A stretch of 64,000 bases of DNA, taken from assembly GCF_022539315.1 (NCBI RefSeq), contig NC_066327.1:15834834-15898833 (forward strand). The letters are read 5' to 3'. Origin of the DNA: Serinus canaria. Lineage: Eukaryota > Chordata > Aves > Passeriformes > Fringillidae. Position numbers and translations under genes: made by a program. Below, in pieces: positions 36,401 through 46,235 of the stretch (its first letter is position 1; the number at the start of each line of letters is the position of its first letter). The notes beneath the pieces are model-generated. The model was given only the letters and a program-made list of their open reading frames with translations. It had not been told where the DNA came from and made no database searches.

Positions 36401-39264
36401 CACTAATATTTCAGCTGCAGTTGCAGAGAGATGCTTCAGTGCCAATTTGCTCCCATAAATCCTGTGCTGTGGTTTGTTCAAGCTGGACATGGTGGCCTGA
36501 AAGCAAGGCCCTTTCCCTGGACATTCCTGAGGCTGGGATCAAAGGCATGGCTGGGGGCAGAGCTGCTGTGCCCGGGGCCATGGGCAGCATCCTGCTGGCT
36601 GAGGGAGAAGGGCAGCAGGGCTCCGTCCTGCCCAGCAGCACCTCTCTGGGCACTGCCTGGGCTGTGTCAGCAGCTGTAAATTGGGTACTTGGCACCAATT
36701 AACCCCCCCATCATTTGGGGATGAAAAGAACCGTGCGAGCCAAAAGCCTGTCTGAGGAGGAGTGAGCTCTCCTTATTTTATGAACAGGCTCAAGCAGGAA
36801 TGCTCAGAGGCAGCTGCTTATTTCTGGGGAGCTGTGCTGGGGGGTTGTTGGTTGGAGAAGAGAGGGTCATTCAGCTGAACACCTATAATTTGCATGATCT
36901 CATTTAGCGCTTCCTACACTCCAGCATCTCCCGGAGTGGGAGCTCGGCTCTCCTATGCGGGACTCCCCAAATAGAACCAGCCAGCCTCCTCCCCTCCCCT
37001 AAATTTAGAGGCCATCTCTGAAGCTCTTGAACTAAGGAACTTGTTCGAGATCAATAGGCAAGTGTGGCAGAGCTGGAAATAAAATCACGTCTGCTGACTT
37101 GCAGCCTTGTGCTCAGTTCAGGTACTCTGGTCAGGCCGGCTGAAATGCAGAAAGTAAAACAGGCAAGGAGAAATGGGCCAGTATTAATCCGCAGGGCTCT
37201 GGCAGCCTCTGAATACCTGAAATATTTGGCAGCTGAGCCACTTTTTAGTCATACCAGCGACCTTTTTTCTTACAAAGATTTCTGCAGAGGTTATGCCCAA
37301 TTTCAAGAACTCAGTTCTTGGGAGGGAGGGAGGGAGGTTTATGTCCTTTTGCTGGATCACTTTGTATGTAACGCGCTCAGCTCTCCCTTATCTCCTACTT
37401 TACATTTAAAACAAAAACCTGAGAGCAGAGAAGCAAGTGGCAGCTCTCAGGCTTGTTCTCTGTTTTGCTCTGACTGTTCTCTCCCGATGAGTGTTCGGAA
37501 CGCGGTCGGGCAGCGAAGCCTCCTCCTGAGTCAGCTGTGGGGGTCAGGCTGATTTGCTATGGTGGAAGTGGTGACAGGTCTTGGCAGATTGGTCCCTGCT
37601 GCATTCCAAGTAACTTTTTTTTTTTTTTTTTTTCCAGCAGTTGGAACAATCCAACCATGGGAAATATTTTGAGATGGGGGAATAGGTGGCTCTCCGAGAT
37701 TAGCGATTCAAAATGAGTTTAAGCGGTTGGTAAAGTTAGACACTGATCATAATCTGTTGGTTTTCCTCTTCTGTCTTAAGTTAATGAGAAGAGCTTTAGA
37801 CTTGTCCAGAGGCACCAGAGCTGGTGGATGGGGTGCCCAGGAGGTGCAGCCCCACCACCCACCCCACAGAGCCACGACTGCTGACCCTGGGCAGCTTTCC
37901 CCTTGTGCCGTGGCTGGTTCCTGCCATGGAAGATTTTTAAGCACGTTCTTCTGGGCCTGCAAGCAGCTGAGCAGTTGTGTCAATAGACAACATCAATATT
38001 GACCCACAAAACTTGTGACCACAAGTATTTTAAAATTGCTGCACTCGGTGACCTGTGGCTGAGAAGCCCAAGTGCCTGTGCTCGAGCTGCTGGTACCTTG
38101 GGGACACTCAGGGGTGGGTCAGAAGCACAAAGGGGATTCAGCCAGGACATGTTTTGAGGCCTTGCTCAGCTGGGAAAAGGTGGATACTGAAAGCTCTGTA
38201 AGGAAATGAAGAAATAAAACTCGGTGTGGGAAGAAAAAAGTGCCACCAAAGTGGATTCCATTTGTCTGAGCTCTGTTCAGGCAGATCCTGGGTCCAGATA
38301 GGATCTTGCCTGTGATGGAGATCAACACCCAGTGCTCCAGAGAGGATGAGGAAAGCCAGAGACTCTCTAGCTGAGTGAGAAAATGCCTCCCTCTTGCAGA
38401 CTGGGCACTGGTGAATGCTCTGTACCTGCCATTCACCCAGAGGCAGAGCCCACTCGGTGAAGCTGATGGCTCTGGGCAGGAGCCAGTGTCCCTTGCCTGG
38501 TGTCCTGAGTGACAAAGATGGGAGGGTATGGAAAGACACGGAGGCAGAAAGTGAGACAGTTCTTCCACTTGCCAAGCAAGACCTCGTCTGTTCTCTGGTG
38601 AACATTCCAGTTCTCCCAGAGTATCTCCAGGGGGGAGAGCAAGCAAGATCAATCCAGAGAGGCTTTGACAGGATGCCACTGTGCATTTCCTGCAGCAAAA
38701 TGCCTGATTAGAATATGGGATTTTCCATAATTAACGTGGGCAGAATTGCTGCTGAGTCAGGGGTGCCAGGGACTCACACCACTGGATTTGCTGTGCCCAG
38801 GGAGGGTGAGGCAGATTCTTCACTGATTCCCTGGGGTGGATTTTAACTTTTCTCTCACTGCTCCCTTTCCCTCCAGGCCTTACGTTGACCTAGTGAACAT
38901 CCTGCTCACCTGCGGCGAGGAGGTGAAAAAGGCAATAACCAGGAGCGTCCAGGCCCAGTGTGAACAGAACTGGGGAAGCCTCTGCTCCATCCTGAGCTTC
39001 TGCACCTCGGCCACGCACGGGGACGCCATCCTGGGAGCCGAGAGGAAGGTGGGGGAAGGCAGCAGGGCCGGTGCTGGCCGCGGGGACATGGTGGCCCACG
39101 CTGACCCCGAGCACAGGGAGAGCCCACGAGCAGCCAAGGGAGAGAGAGGTACCAAGGGCCACTCCAACGCCCGGGTCAAAGCTGGGGGCCACGGTCCCAA
39201 AGGGGCCCACGGGATCCTGGACCGGGCAGACGAACTGTCCGACTTCTCCGACGTCCGGAGGTGA
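30309..39264 (+). CDS. STC2: Stanniocalcin-2 precursor, four coding exons
   Basis: Joined coding exons 30309-30471, 32628-32770, 35225-35436 and 38877-39264 give 906 nt, or 301 residues plus stop; human STC2 has 302. The start is fixed by MCAE, as in the human protein. A Leu/Ala-rich signal peptide covers residues 1-28, with likely cleavage before TEATHPPEG. The core carries the stanniocalcin signature: HCLVNAGDVGCGVFECFE (59-76), an N-glycosylation sequon NNS at Asn77, and a regular Cys series. That series includes Cys124, the equivalent of human Cys120, which bonds covalently to PAPP-A. CEQNWGSLCSILSFC (201-215) ends at Cys215, the equivalent of the human dimer cysteine. The tail after about residue 218 is basic, Gly-rich and poorly conserved, keeping AKGERG and a DELSDFSD end. 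The protein is a secreted homodimeric glycoprotein that inhibits PAPP-A and so limits IGF release; it is also an ER-stress-induced modulator of calcium entry. No frameshift or stop is seen. Confidence 0.98.
30850..30858 (+). promoter_or_regulatory. STC2: CARE-type ATF4/C-EBP element (TGATGCAAC)
   Basis: An exact match to the C/EBP-ATF response element consensus TGATGNAAN, 379 bp downstream of exon 1 within the CpG island. STC2 is an established ATF4-dependent stress gene, which makes this short match more credible than chance. Binding at this position is inferred. Confidence 0.5.
31000..31074. repeat. Polypyrimidine tract with C11 then T22
   Basis: Almost pure C/T sequence in intron 1, ending in 11 C followed by 22 T. 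It is prone to length polymorphism and to i-motif or triplex structure. Confidence 0.95.
31423..31480. repeat. Purine tract with A17
   Basis: Nearly all A/G for about 58 bp, broken by one T near 31459. It is roughly complementary in composition to the pyrimidine tract 350 bp upstream. Confidence 0.9.
32628..32770 (+). CDS. STC2: STC2 coding exon 2
   Basis: 143 nt completing codon 55 (Ala) through residue 102 (Gln). It carries HCLVNAGDVGCGVFECFE, the Asn77 glycosylation sequon and FLHNAGKFDAQ. Acceptor GTTTTAG, donor CCCAG|GTAACA. The 3' junction is phase 0. Confidence 0.98.
32771..35224 (+). other. STC2: STC2 intron 2
   Basis: 2454 bp, from GTAACA to CTTCTCAG. It is unique-looking sequence with a short GAT/TTA-rich run near 34651-34673. 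No extra exon or mobile element was recognised. Confidence 0.95.
35225..35436 (+). CDS. STC2: STC2 coding exon 3
   Basis: 212 nt, residues 103-172 plus two bases of codon 173. It encodes GKSFIKDALKCKAHALRH, the Cys124/Cys129 pair, CYLKHDLC and the VIVEMIHFKDLLQH helix. Donor is CATGA|GTAAGT, a near-consensus site; junction phase is 2. It is the most conserved exon against the human protein. Confidence 0.98.
35437..38876 (+). other. STC2: STC2 intron 3
   Basis: 3440 bp, from GTAAGT to CCCTCCAG. It contains a GGGAGGGAGGGAGGG G-quadruplex motif at 37320-37334. A T19 run followed by CCAG at 37615-37637 looks like a strong 3' splice site, but the frame after it stops quickly. Open frames up to 189 codons (36133-36702 and 38119-38698) have no homology to known proteins. 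Confidence 0.93.
38877..39264 (+). CDS. STC2: STC2 coding exon 4 (terminal)
   Basis: 388 nt completing Glu173 and encoding PYVDLVNILLTCGEEVKK, the CEQNWGSLCSILSFC block and the variable C-terminal tail to the TGA at 39262-39264. Acceptor is TTTCCCTCCAG. The tail is GC-rich and replaces the histidine clusters of human STC2 with spaced His and Gly residues. Confidence 0.98.
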
Positions 39265-39394
39265 AAAGAGGCACCGGCTCCCCCTTCCCCCTCCCCTGAG
39301 TTCCATCCTCCTGTCTATGGACATTCCAAAGCATTTCCCATTCAGAGGTCAAGCACAGGGCATTGCAAGATATCTATGGACCTCGGCATCAGTG

Positions 39395-39402
39395 TGTATA
39401 TA
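39395..39402 (+). promoter_or_regulatory. STC2: Pumilio response element UGUAUAUA (1 of 4)
   Basis: Exact UGUANAUA match about 130 nt after the stop codon. Confidence 0.5.
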
Positions 39403-39488
39403 GTAGCAAAGGGAGAGCAGTGGCAATGGGTTATCGATCCAGCAAACTCAGCGCTCGGGTGGCAAAATGTCTCCAACTAAATTCTTTC

Positions 39489-39520
<32 letters not shown>

Positions 39521-41791
39521 GTTTATGAAATGGACATCATCTGAAATTTAGGATCTTGTTGGGTTGGGTTTGGTTTTGGGGTTTTTGTTATTGTTTTTTA
39601 GGGTTTTTTTTATTTGGGGTTTTTTTTTCCCTTTGGTCTCCTTGGCAGGGGAGAAGGTTCCAAGCGGGCTCTGCCAGGCTGCATGTGGCTGCTTGTGGCT
39701 TAGCACCTCCAAAGGTTCAGGGCACAGCCTTACAGCAGATGGCTGAATTCCAGGGGGATTTGGTTTCTGCCTGTGGCTGGGAATGCCAGAGCTCAGGGCT
39801 CTCTGTGTGAAGCTCTCTAATGAAGGAGCTGCCCCGTCTCTGGCACAGGAACCGTGTGGTCTGGAGCTCCACCACTTTCTCTGAAAGCTTTGCCACTTTC
39901 TCTGAGCCATTGTTCCCACCTGGGCGACGCTGCCTGGTTTGAAGTGCCCCCTGTTAGTTTTTAACAGCTGCATAACTTGACACTTGCTGATCACAGAACC
40001 GTACCCAGTCGCTTCAAAGGCAAGTAATCAGCTTCCAGACAAGGCAACGTGACTGTTAAGACTTGCACAGGGTGGAGGACCCCCAAAAGCATTCTCACGG
40101 ACCTCTGAAAACCCTGTGCATATTCTCTGCTTCCATCTGCCCCCTCAGTGATACAGGTCTTCCACCCTTCCAGCCCAAGCCTAAAGGGGCAGGTGTGGGC
40201 TCAAGACAGCAAAGGACCCTCTAAATCCCCATATATTTAGTTCTTATCAGGGCTGCATTGAAGGCCCATCAGAAGCCTGCCTCTCCTTAGCAGTGTGATG
40301 TGGTTTGCTGGGATGTGGAGCCCCACTCTGACCTGCCTATAGCTTGGTTTATCCAAATGCCAAAGACAAGGAGAGGGGATTGACTTGGGTTTTGTAATTC
40401 TCGTGCAGGTAACGACAACCAATCTCCACAGAACGAGTTAGAAAAGGTGAAGAGTGTCAAGAGCTTATTGTCTTTAAGCAGTTTCAAGTGTGAATGAGGT
40501 GTTTGGCCATATCTCTCCTACCCCCTATGCAATTGTTACTCTCAGGTTGCAGCTCTGCAATCCTATATTCCCAGATATTGTACTGGAAGTGGAGGCTGCA
40601 GCACCCACAGGGACAGGAGGGTGAGCATCAGCTTCCTCTAGAGGAAAAAGGGAGGTTTTCTTAGAAAGTGGGAATCACACTGGGGATTGGAGCCTTCTCA
40701 TTTGGAAAGTTAGGGAGGAAAGCTGTGGGGGCAGGAAGGCAGTTCAGCAGAGACAGAACGTACCCATGAACTAACGTACGGCTTGCTGCATGGTGGGAAG
40801 GAGCTGCATAAACAGGAGAGGAGGGTGTTGGAATTTGGCTACAATTTCCAACTCAGATTTCAGTTCCTGCTAAGTGAGCACGGCTCCTAATAGCTGCATT
40901 CAGGGTTTAATGCAGGGATCCACCCGCAGAACTTGGAGGCACTGCTTTAAATAGCGACCACGTAGGAGGCAAGAGGGGACAGCTGAGTTGAAAAGGTGTC
41001 TCTGTGATCACCAGGTCTTTGCTTAGAGACCTGGCCTCGATCCTGCCCGATTTTAGCAAAGTTCTGTGATGAAATTTTCATTGGGTTTCAGTGGGAGGAG
41101 CTGGGATCAGGCCAGGTGCTGTAGCAGCAGAGACCACGGTGATGGTGCAGTGAGTGTGGCACCTGCCCCCTGGGGCTGGTGACAGCTCAGCCACCTCTGG
41201 GGCACCCAGGCTGCCCCACAGAGCACCCTGGTTTGGGCCTGACTCTCCTGGCCACCTCCTCTGCTCCAAAATCCTGCTGGTGGTGCCCTAAGAAGGTTTC
41301 TGGCACGTGCCTCCGTGGGTTTCCTGCAAGTGTCCTCTCCCCCTTGGTGGCCCAGAACCACCACGAAGAACAAGCTCAAACCAAAAAGACAATCCAAGCA
41401 TTTTAGCACAAAAAAAAAATTAAAAAAAAAAAAGAATAAAAAAAAAAAGCTAACACAAACCAGAAACAACAACTTGCTACCAATGTTCTTGCATTGAACT
41501 AAAATAAGATCCCTCTGTCATTAGAGGTCTTGATTTATCAATGGGAACCAAACAGATCTACATCTTTGAATGTCTCAGTCAACATATCACCTCAGCATGC
41601 ATACAGTTTTATTTGTATTCATTGGTTCTGTGGGGAAAATTGTGTATTCCCCTTGTTTAGTCAATGAAAATTGGGGAGGGGGGTGGACAAGCTGTGGGTG
41701 GGAGGGATTTTTGTATAAGGCATCATTTTTTTTTTTCCTCTGTGTGTGAAGATTTTATGTGTTCATCTACTGATTCCACATATGCTATTAT

Positions 41792-41799
41792 TGTAAATA
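41792..41799 (+). promoter_or_regulatory. STC2: Pumilio response element UGUAAAUA (2 of 4)
   Basis: Exact UGUANAUA match within the AT-rich late 3' UTR, in ATTGTAAATATTTAAC. Confidence 0.55.
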
Positions 41800-41888
41800 T
41801 TTAACATTTCTATTTATTATAGTGTCCCCATTTAAAAAAAAAGAACACTGCTGGCTATGATAATTTAAACGTATGTCATGACCTGTGT

Positions 41889-41896
41889 TGTATATA
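41889..41896 (+). promoter_or_regulatory. STC2: Pumilio response element UGUAUAUA (3 of 4)
   Basis: Exact UGUANAUA match, about 100 nt from the second site. Confidence 0.55.
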
Positions 41897-41985
41897 TTCA
41901 TGCCACTAGTATGGTTTTTTTATGTTTAAAGCTGCGTAAATATAGTTTTATACAGTTCCATAATGTTATTGACAGCATAAATCAT

Positions 41986-41994
41986 TTATTTATT
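41986..41994 (+). promoter_or_regulatory. STC2: AU-rich element nonamer UUAUUUAUU
   Basis: Exact match to the class II AU-rich nonamer bound by TTP/ZFP36 and HuR-type proteins, about 2.7 kb into the 3' UTR. Confidence 0.6.
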
Positions 41995-42454
41995 GTTAAA
42001 CCTTTCTTTCATATCTAACAGATAGGGTGTGTTTTACCTGAGATTATTTTATTGTGACATCTACATAGCCTTAATTCTTTATAAAAAAAAAAAAAGGAGA
42101 AAAAAAAAAAAAGTCCATTTAGATACTGTATGATGCTTTAATTAACATTCCTTATGAACTTGCTGTTCATGAAGGAGGTTTAGCTTAAAAGCCAAGGTAT
42201 GAATGTTTCCTTTATGCTTTGCATCTGGAATGAGCCTTGTTCTGGAATGAAAATACTGCGAGAGAAGCAAAACGCCTACAGGAAAAGAGATAGCAGTAAA
42301 CCCTGGAAAATGCTGTCCTAACTTACAATGCTGAACTAAAAGGAGAAAAATAAAATGAAATAAATAAATAAAAGACAAACTGTCCTTAATTCCAAATCTC
42401 TGGGAGAAAAACATACTAGTTTTATCTCGTGTAGAGTTTGCAGCCAAATAAGCT

Positions 42455-42462
42455 TGTAAATA
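42455..42462 (+). promoter_or_regulatory. STC2: Pumilio response element UGUAAAUA (4 of 4)
   Basis: Exact match that overlaps the AATAAA at 42459-42464, so protein binding and poly(A)-site use could compete there. Confidence 0.5.
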
Positions 42463-42464
42463 AA
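42459..42464 (+). terminator. STC2: Possible proximal poly(A) signal AATAAA
   Basis: Canonical hexamer 71 bp before the final one, giving an alternative 3' end around 42480. Confidence 0.45.
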
Positions 42465-42529
42465 GAAAATGCATATGGCTTTAGACAAAGCTCTGTACCT
42501 TTCACACACTATTATTTTCCTTAAACACT

Positions 42530-42535
42530 AATAAA
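42530..42535 (+). terminator. STC2: Likely main STC2 poly(A) signal AATAAA
   Basis: Canonical hexamer after the AT-rich UTR, followed 15-35 nt later by a TGTGG/TTTTGTGT-type GU-rich downstream element. Composition changes to GC-richer intergenic sequence just beyond. Cleavage is expected near 42550. Confidence 0.75.
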
Positions 42536-45500
42536 TGTTTTGAATAAGTCTGTGGCTGGGTTTTGTGTAGCTGGAGCTTCAGCTGCTGGGAGATAAGGGG
42601 TAGGAAAAGCCCTCTGAAGCTGAGCCAGCAGCTGCAGCCAAGGAGGGCTGAGGTGAGGCTTGGCTGCTCGTCCCCCCCAGCCAGGCAGTGGCAGAGGGAC
42701 ATGGGGACAGAGCCAACCCCCCCGAGCAGGGCACAGGCCCCGTGTGCCATTCCCCAGGAGAGGGAGACCTCCCTGCTGATCTGGGACCTGGAAGCTTGGT
42801 CTGAGGCAGGAAGGGAGATGCAGAATCAACTCCAGGGTGAGAAACAGGGAGCAGGAGCTCCTGCAGCTCTCCAGCTCGGACAAAGCCCCTTCAGGAGGTT
42901 TCCCCATGGACTGGGGGGTCACTGCAGCCACCCCATGGCTTTGGATCAGCAGGTGGAGGCTGGAGCAGGGGTGCAGCTCCTGGGGGTTTCTCCTCACTGC
43001 CCTGGTGATCCCAGGTTCCCAAAGCCCTCGGGAGCTGGCACACCGAGCTCAGCCAGGCTGGCTTCAGGCACAGCCCAGCATCCCTGAGGGCATCCCAGAG
43101 GAGCCAGGGAGGGCATCTGTGGCTGACCACAGCACCTGCCTGTGGCCAAGGTGTTGGCAGCCCCCAAAGCCCCAAGAGCTGGATTCCAGCCAGACCCATT
43201 AACAAATACAGCAGCAAACCTTTCTGCAAGCTGCAAGAGCTGATAAGATTTGTCCTGCACCTATGAGAGACTCAGTTCACGTCACACAGCCAGTTACCCC
43301 TTCAAGAGTTTACCCTAAAACCAGAGGAGATCTATTTTCACTCCCCACTGGCAGCTACTAATACCCTATCAGTAAGCACCAGCCAGTGGCTCTGAACAGG
43401 GATATCACAGGAGCTGTAATTCCCTCTTAAATCAGAGATCCAAATCTTAGATGCTTACTGGAGTTTCAGCAAAGGAGAAAAGCAAAATCCTCAGGTTTAC
43501 AAAAAGCAAGCTGCAGAAACAGCCCTTTGTGTTGTCTCCAAAGTCATTTTCATACCGTGTCGGGGTGTAGGCAGCAAAGGGATGGGGAAATTATGAGAAA
43601 GCACCTCAGAACATAAAGCACGGATTTTTTAATTTTTTTTTTTAAGGCTGCATGCATGAAAAAGCACATTTTTAACACTCCTTCTGTGGGGTTTAAAAAT
43701 AGCTAATCCAGTTGAAGCCTTTGGATGAGATGGGCTTCACAAGCCTCAATGTGATTTGCAGCAATGTAGGACCTGTAGCATTTCTTTGCCTGTAGGTGCA
43801 GCAGCTCTTTATAATCCTGTCATGGACTGTCAAACACCAACGGGAGAGTGCACCCTGCCAGCAGAGCTGTCACAGAGCTTGGTGGGATGTGAGCTCAGAC
43901 CAACCTGCAGCCAAGGAATAGCTTCTGCTGGACCCCTCACTGCCATTCACCCCCCCCACCCAGTGCATTTTTGTTTTTTCTTTTTGCAGGAGCTGCTCCT
44001 CACCATGGCTGCGATGCAGCTGAGGTAGCTGCATTCTGCCTCTACCATCCTCCCCACAATTTTGACCAAAAAAAGTTACTTTTCATCTCCTAACATGAAA
44101 AATGGTGAGGCTGCATCCTGCTCCCCAACGTGGCAAACGTGAGTGATGGAGAAACGACCCCCAGCTCCCCTTAGGGCATCACGTCTCACAAAATAGCACA
44201 GTCAGTAACAGAGTGCTGACATTAAAAAGTGCAGAAGCGCAGGGAGAAAAAGAAACACTAAAACAGACTGCAGAGCAAGGATTCTGCATTGCACAACCCA
44301 CTAAAATATGTTTAATACCAGCTACAAGTCTGCTTCGAGGCTGGAGTGATCTTAGTTCAATTTGTTCCGAGTCCCTTTACAAGTGAGGTGAGGAAAACCA
44401 AATCCAAAAAATTCAAACTGCAAATGCACATCCACAGCCAGCTGAACCAACCCCCCCCAGCATTCCTACTTGTGATCCATTTGGACTTATCCTCTTTACG
44501 GGCTCCCCTGTCTTGCCTCCCAAAAGAACAAAATTAATTCCAGCTATTGGCTTGCTCAGGCATACCAAAACATTTACAAATGTATATGGCAATTTACATA
44601 TGTCAGCCCACACGGTGAGCTGAGTCAGAGCTGCTGCCAGCGCTCCTGCCTGCTCTTCCCAGGTTCCCAGGTACTGCCCTTCCCTCTCCTCCTTTGCCTG
44701 GAGATGCCAGGAGAGCCCAGGCAGCTCCAGAGCAGCTCCGTGCTGCGTCACGCCTGAGGAATCCATCCCAGCCATCTTCCCAGGTGAGGGAATAGTTAAA
44801 AGCTTGCTGGGAAGCCTCTCAGCAGAGCATTTTTAAAGCTATTTCCTGACATCTCACCAGAAACACAAATCCCACTCAGTTTTCACTGCTAGTTCTGTTC
44901 GTGTTTCCACGCTCCCCTCGGAGACTCTCGCAGGAAAGGCTTCTCTCACACCTGCTCCAGGCACAAATTTTCCTGCCTGTTCCCCCAGGGATGAGTTCAG
45001 CACATCTCCAGCCTTGAGCAGAGCCTGAGCCACGGTGGGCAGCTGCCCTGAGAGCAGCCAGAAGGGAATTTTGGAGGGGGGATGCCAGGGGGTGCAGCTG
45101 GAGCCCCCCAGAGGCAGGAGTTCCCCTGGTGCCCCCCAAAGCCTTTCCCAGGTCCTTCCTGCAGCACCCACAGGTCCTGCCACGGGGCTGGGGCTAAGCA
45201 GAACCTTATAATTAATGAAATCCTCACCTTTTTTTGTTGCTGTGTGTTTTCTGTAGGGGAAGAACCTCCCAGCCAGTGGAGCATTGCCCTTTGAAATGAT
45301 AACCTGGAGTCTTTCTTGGTTGGGAATGTGAAATGGGGACTTGAGGGTTAGAGACATGTCACATTATGGGAAGCTGCAGGGGCTGAGAATTCCCATCTCC
45401 AAGAATACTGCCTGTTACAGCCTTAACCTTTTCTGCAAATACCATCCTCCCCTATAAAAACCTGGCTTGGAGTTGATTTAGAAATTCTTTTCAAGTGGGA

Positions 45501-46207
45501 AGCCTTTCTTTGGAGAGTCTGCTCCGTGTAGATGGAGGCTTTTTAAGGAATTCTGCTGGAAGGAAGTGCCCCAGGGGCAGTGCTGGATATGCTGCCGTGC
45601 ACCTCAGTGGCTCTGGTGACACCACAGCCACCAGCCCTGGCGTGGGTCTGCAAGAGGAACCTCAGCAGGGCTGAAACCAGGGCTGGCTTGGCTGACACAG
45701 GGCAGGAGCAGAGTGTCCCCGTGGCACAGGCAGCACCAGCTTCCCCAGTGCCACTGGAAACAGCAGCTCATGGAAAAGCTAAAACCAGGCTGCATTTTAG
45801 CACAGCACAGGATCAGCCCTCTGCTAGCTGAGCCATTATGGCACGAAATCCCTGCTAGAAACCCCGCTTCCATTTCTCAAATCTTCTGCAGTTTGTAGCT
45901 GCTTTTCTATATCCCACAGTCACACCGGGCTACATTTGTCACCCATGAATAATCCCACTTACATTGCAGAGTCTCTTCCTACCCTGGAGAAAAATGCAGT
46001 GGGAGGTGTGGGGAAGCTCAGTGAAAGCTGACAGCCAGGAGAGACTGGGAAAGGCCTACAGAGCTCCTTATTTAGATGTCCTATTTTAAGATAAAATGAA
46101 GAGGAACTGTGCACATTCAGCATTTTGCTAAACTGACATGAAACCAAGTCACTACAAAATCAGTTTGCAGAGGGATGCAGCGCACATGCTTGAAGCCTTC
46201 TGTAAAA

Positions 46208-46235
46208 TATTATTATTATTATTATTATTATTATT
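46208..46235. repeat. (ATT)n trinucleotide microsatellite
   Basis: About nine perfect units. Confidence 0.96.

Larger units (their letters stand above)
39265..42555 (+). other. STC2: STC2 3' UTR
   Basis: About 3.3 kb lie between the stop codon and the predicted cleavage region; mammalian STC2 also has a long 3' UTR. It contains a T29 run (39492-39520) followed by a G/T-rich stretch to about 39640, and A-rich runs near 41410-41448 and 42083-42112. It has four exact Pumilio motifs and one AU-rich nonamer, each listed separately. The 41.7-42.1 kb part is AT-rich with many AUUUA-like words, suggesting regulated mRNA stability. The extent is inferred from the final poly(A) signal. Confidence 0.8.

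Noticed and set aside
36133..36702. Open frame of 189 codons inside STC2 intron 3
   Set aside because: It lies wholly in an intron of a well-supported gene and resembles no protein. There is no evidence of a nested gene.
38119..38698. Two overlapping minus-strand open frames of 186 codons in intron 3
   Set aside because: Two different frames are equally open over the same bases, neither has homology, and no splice structure supports an antisense gene.
41435..41440. AATAAA inside the STC2 3' UTR
   Set aside because: It sits in an A-rich low-complexity run without a GU-rich downstream element. The UTR-like AT-rich sequence continues for another kilobase to stronger signals.
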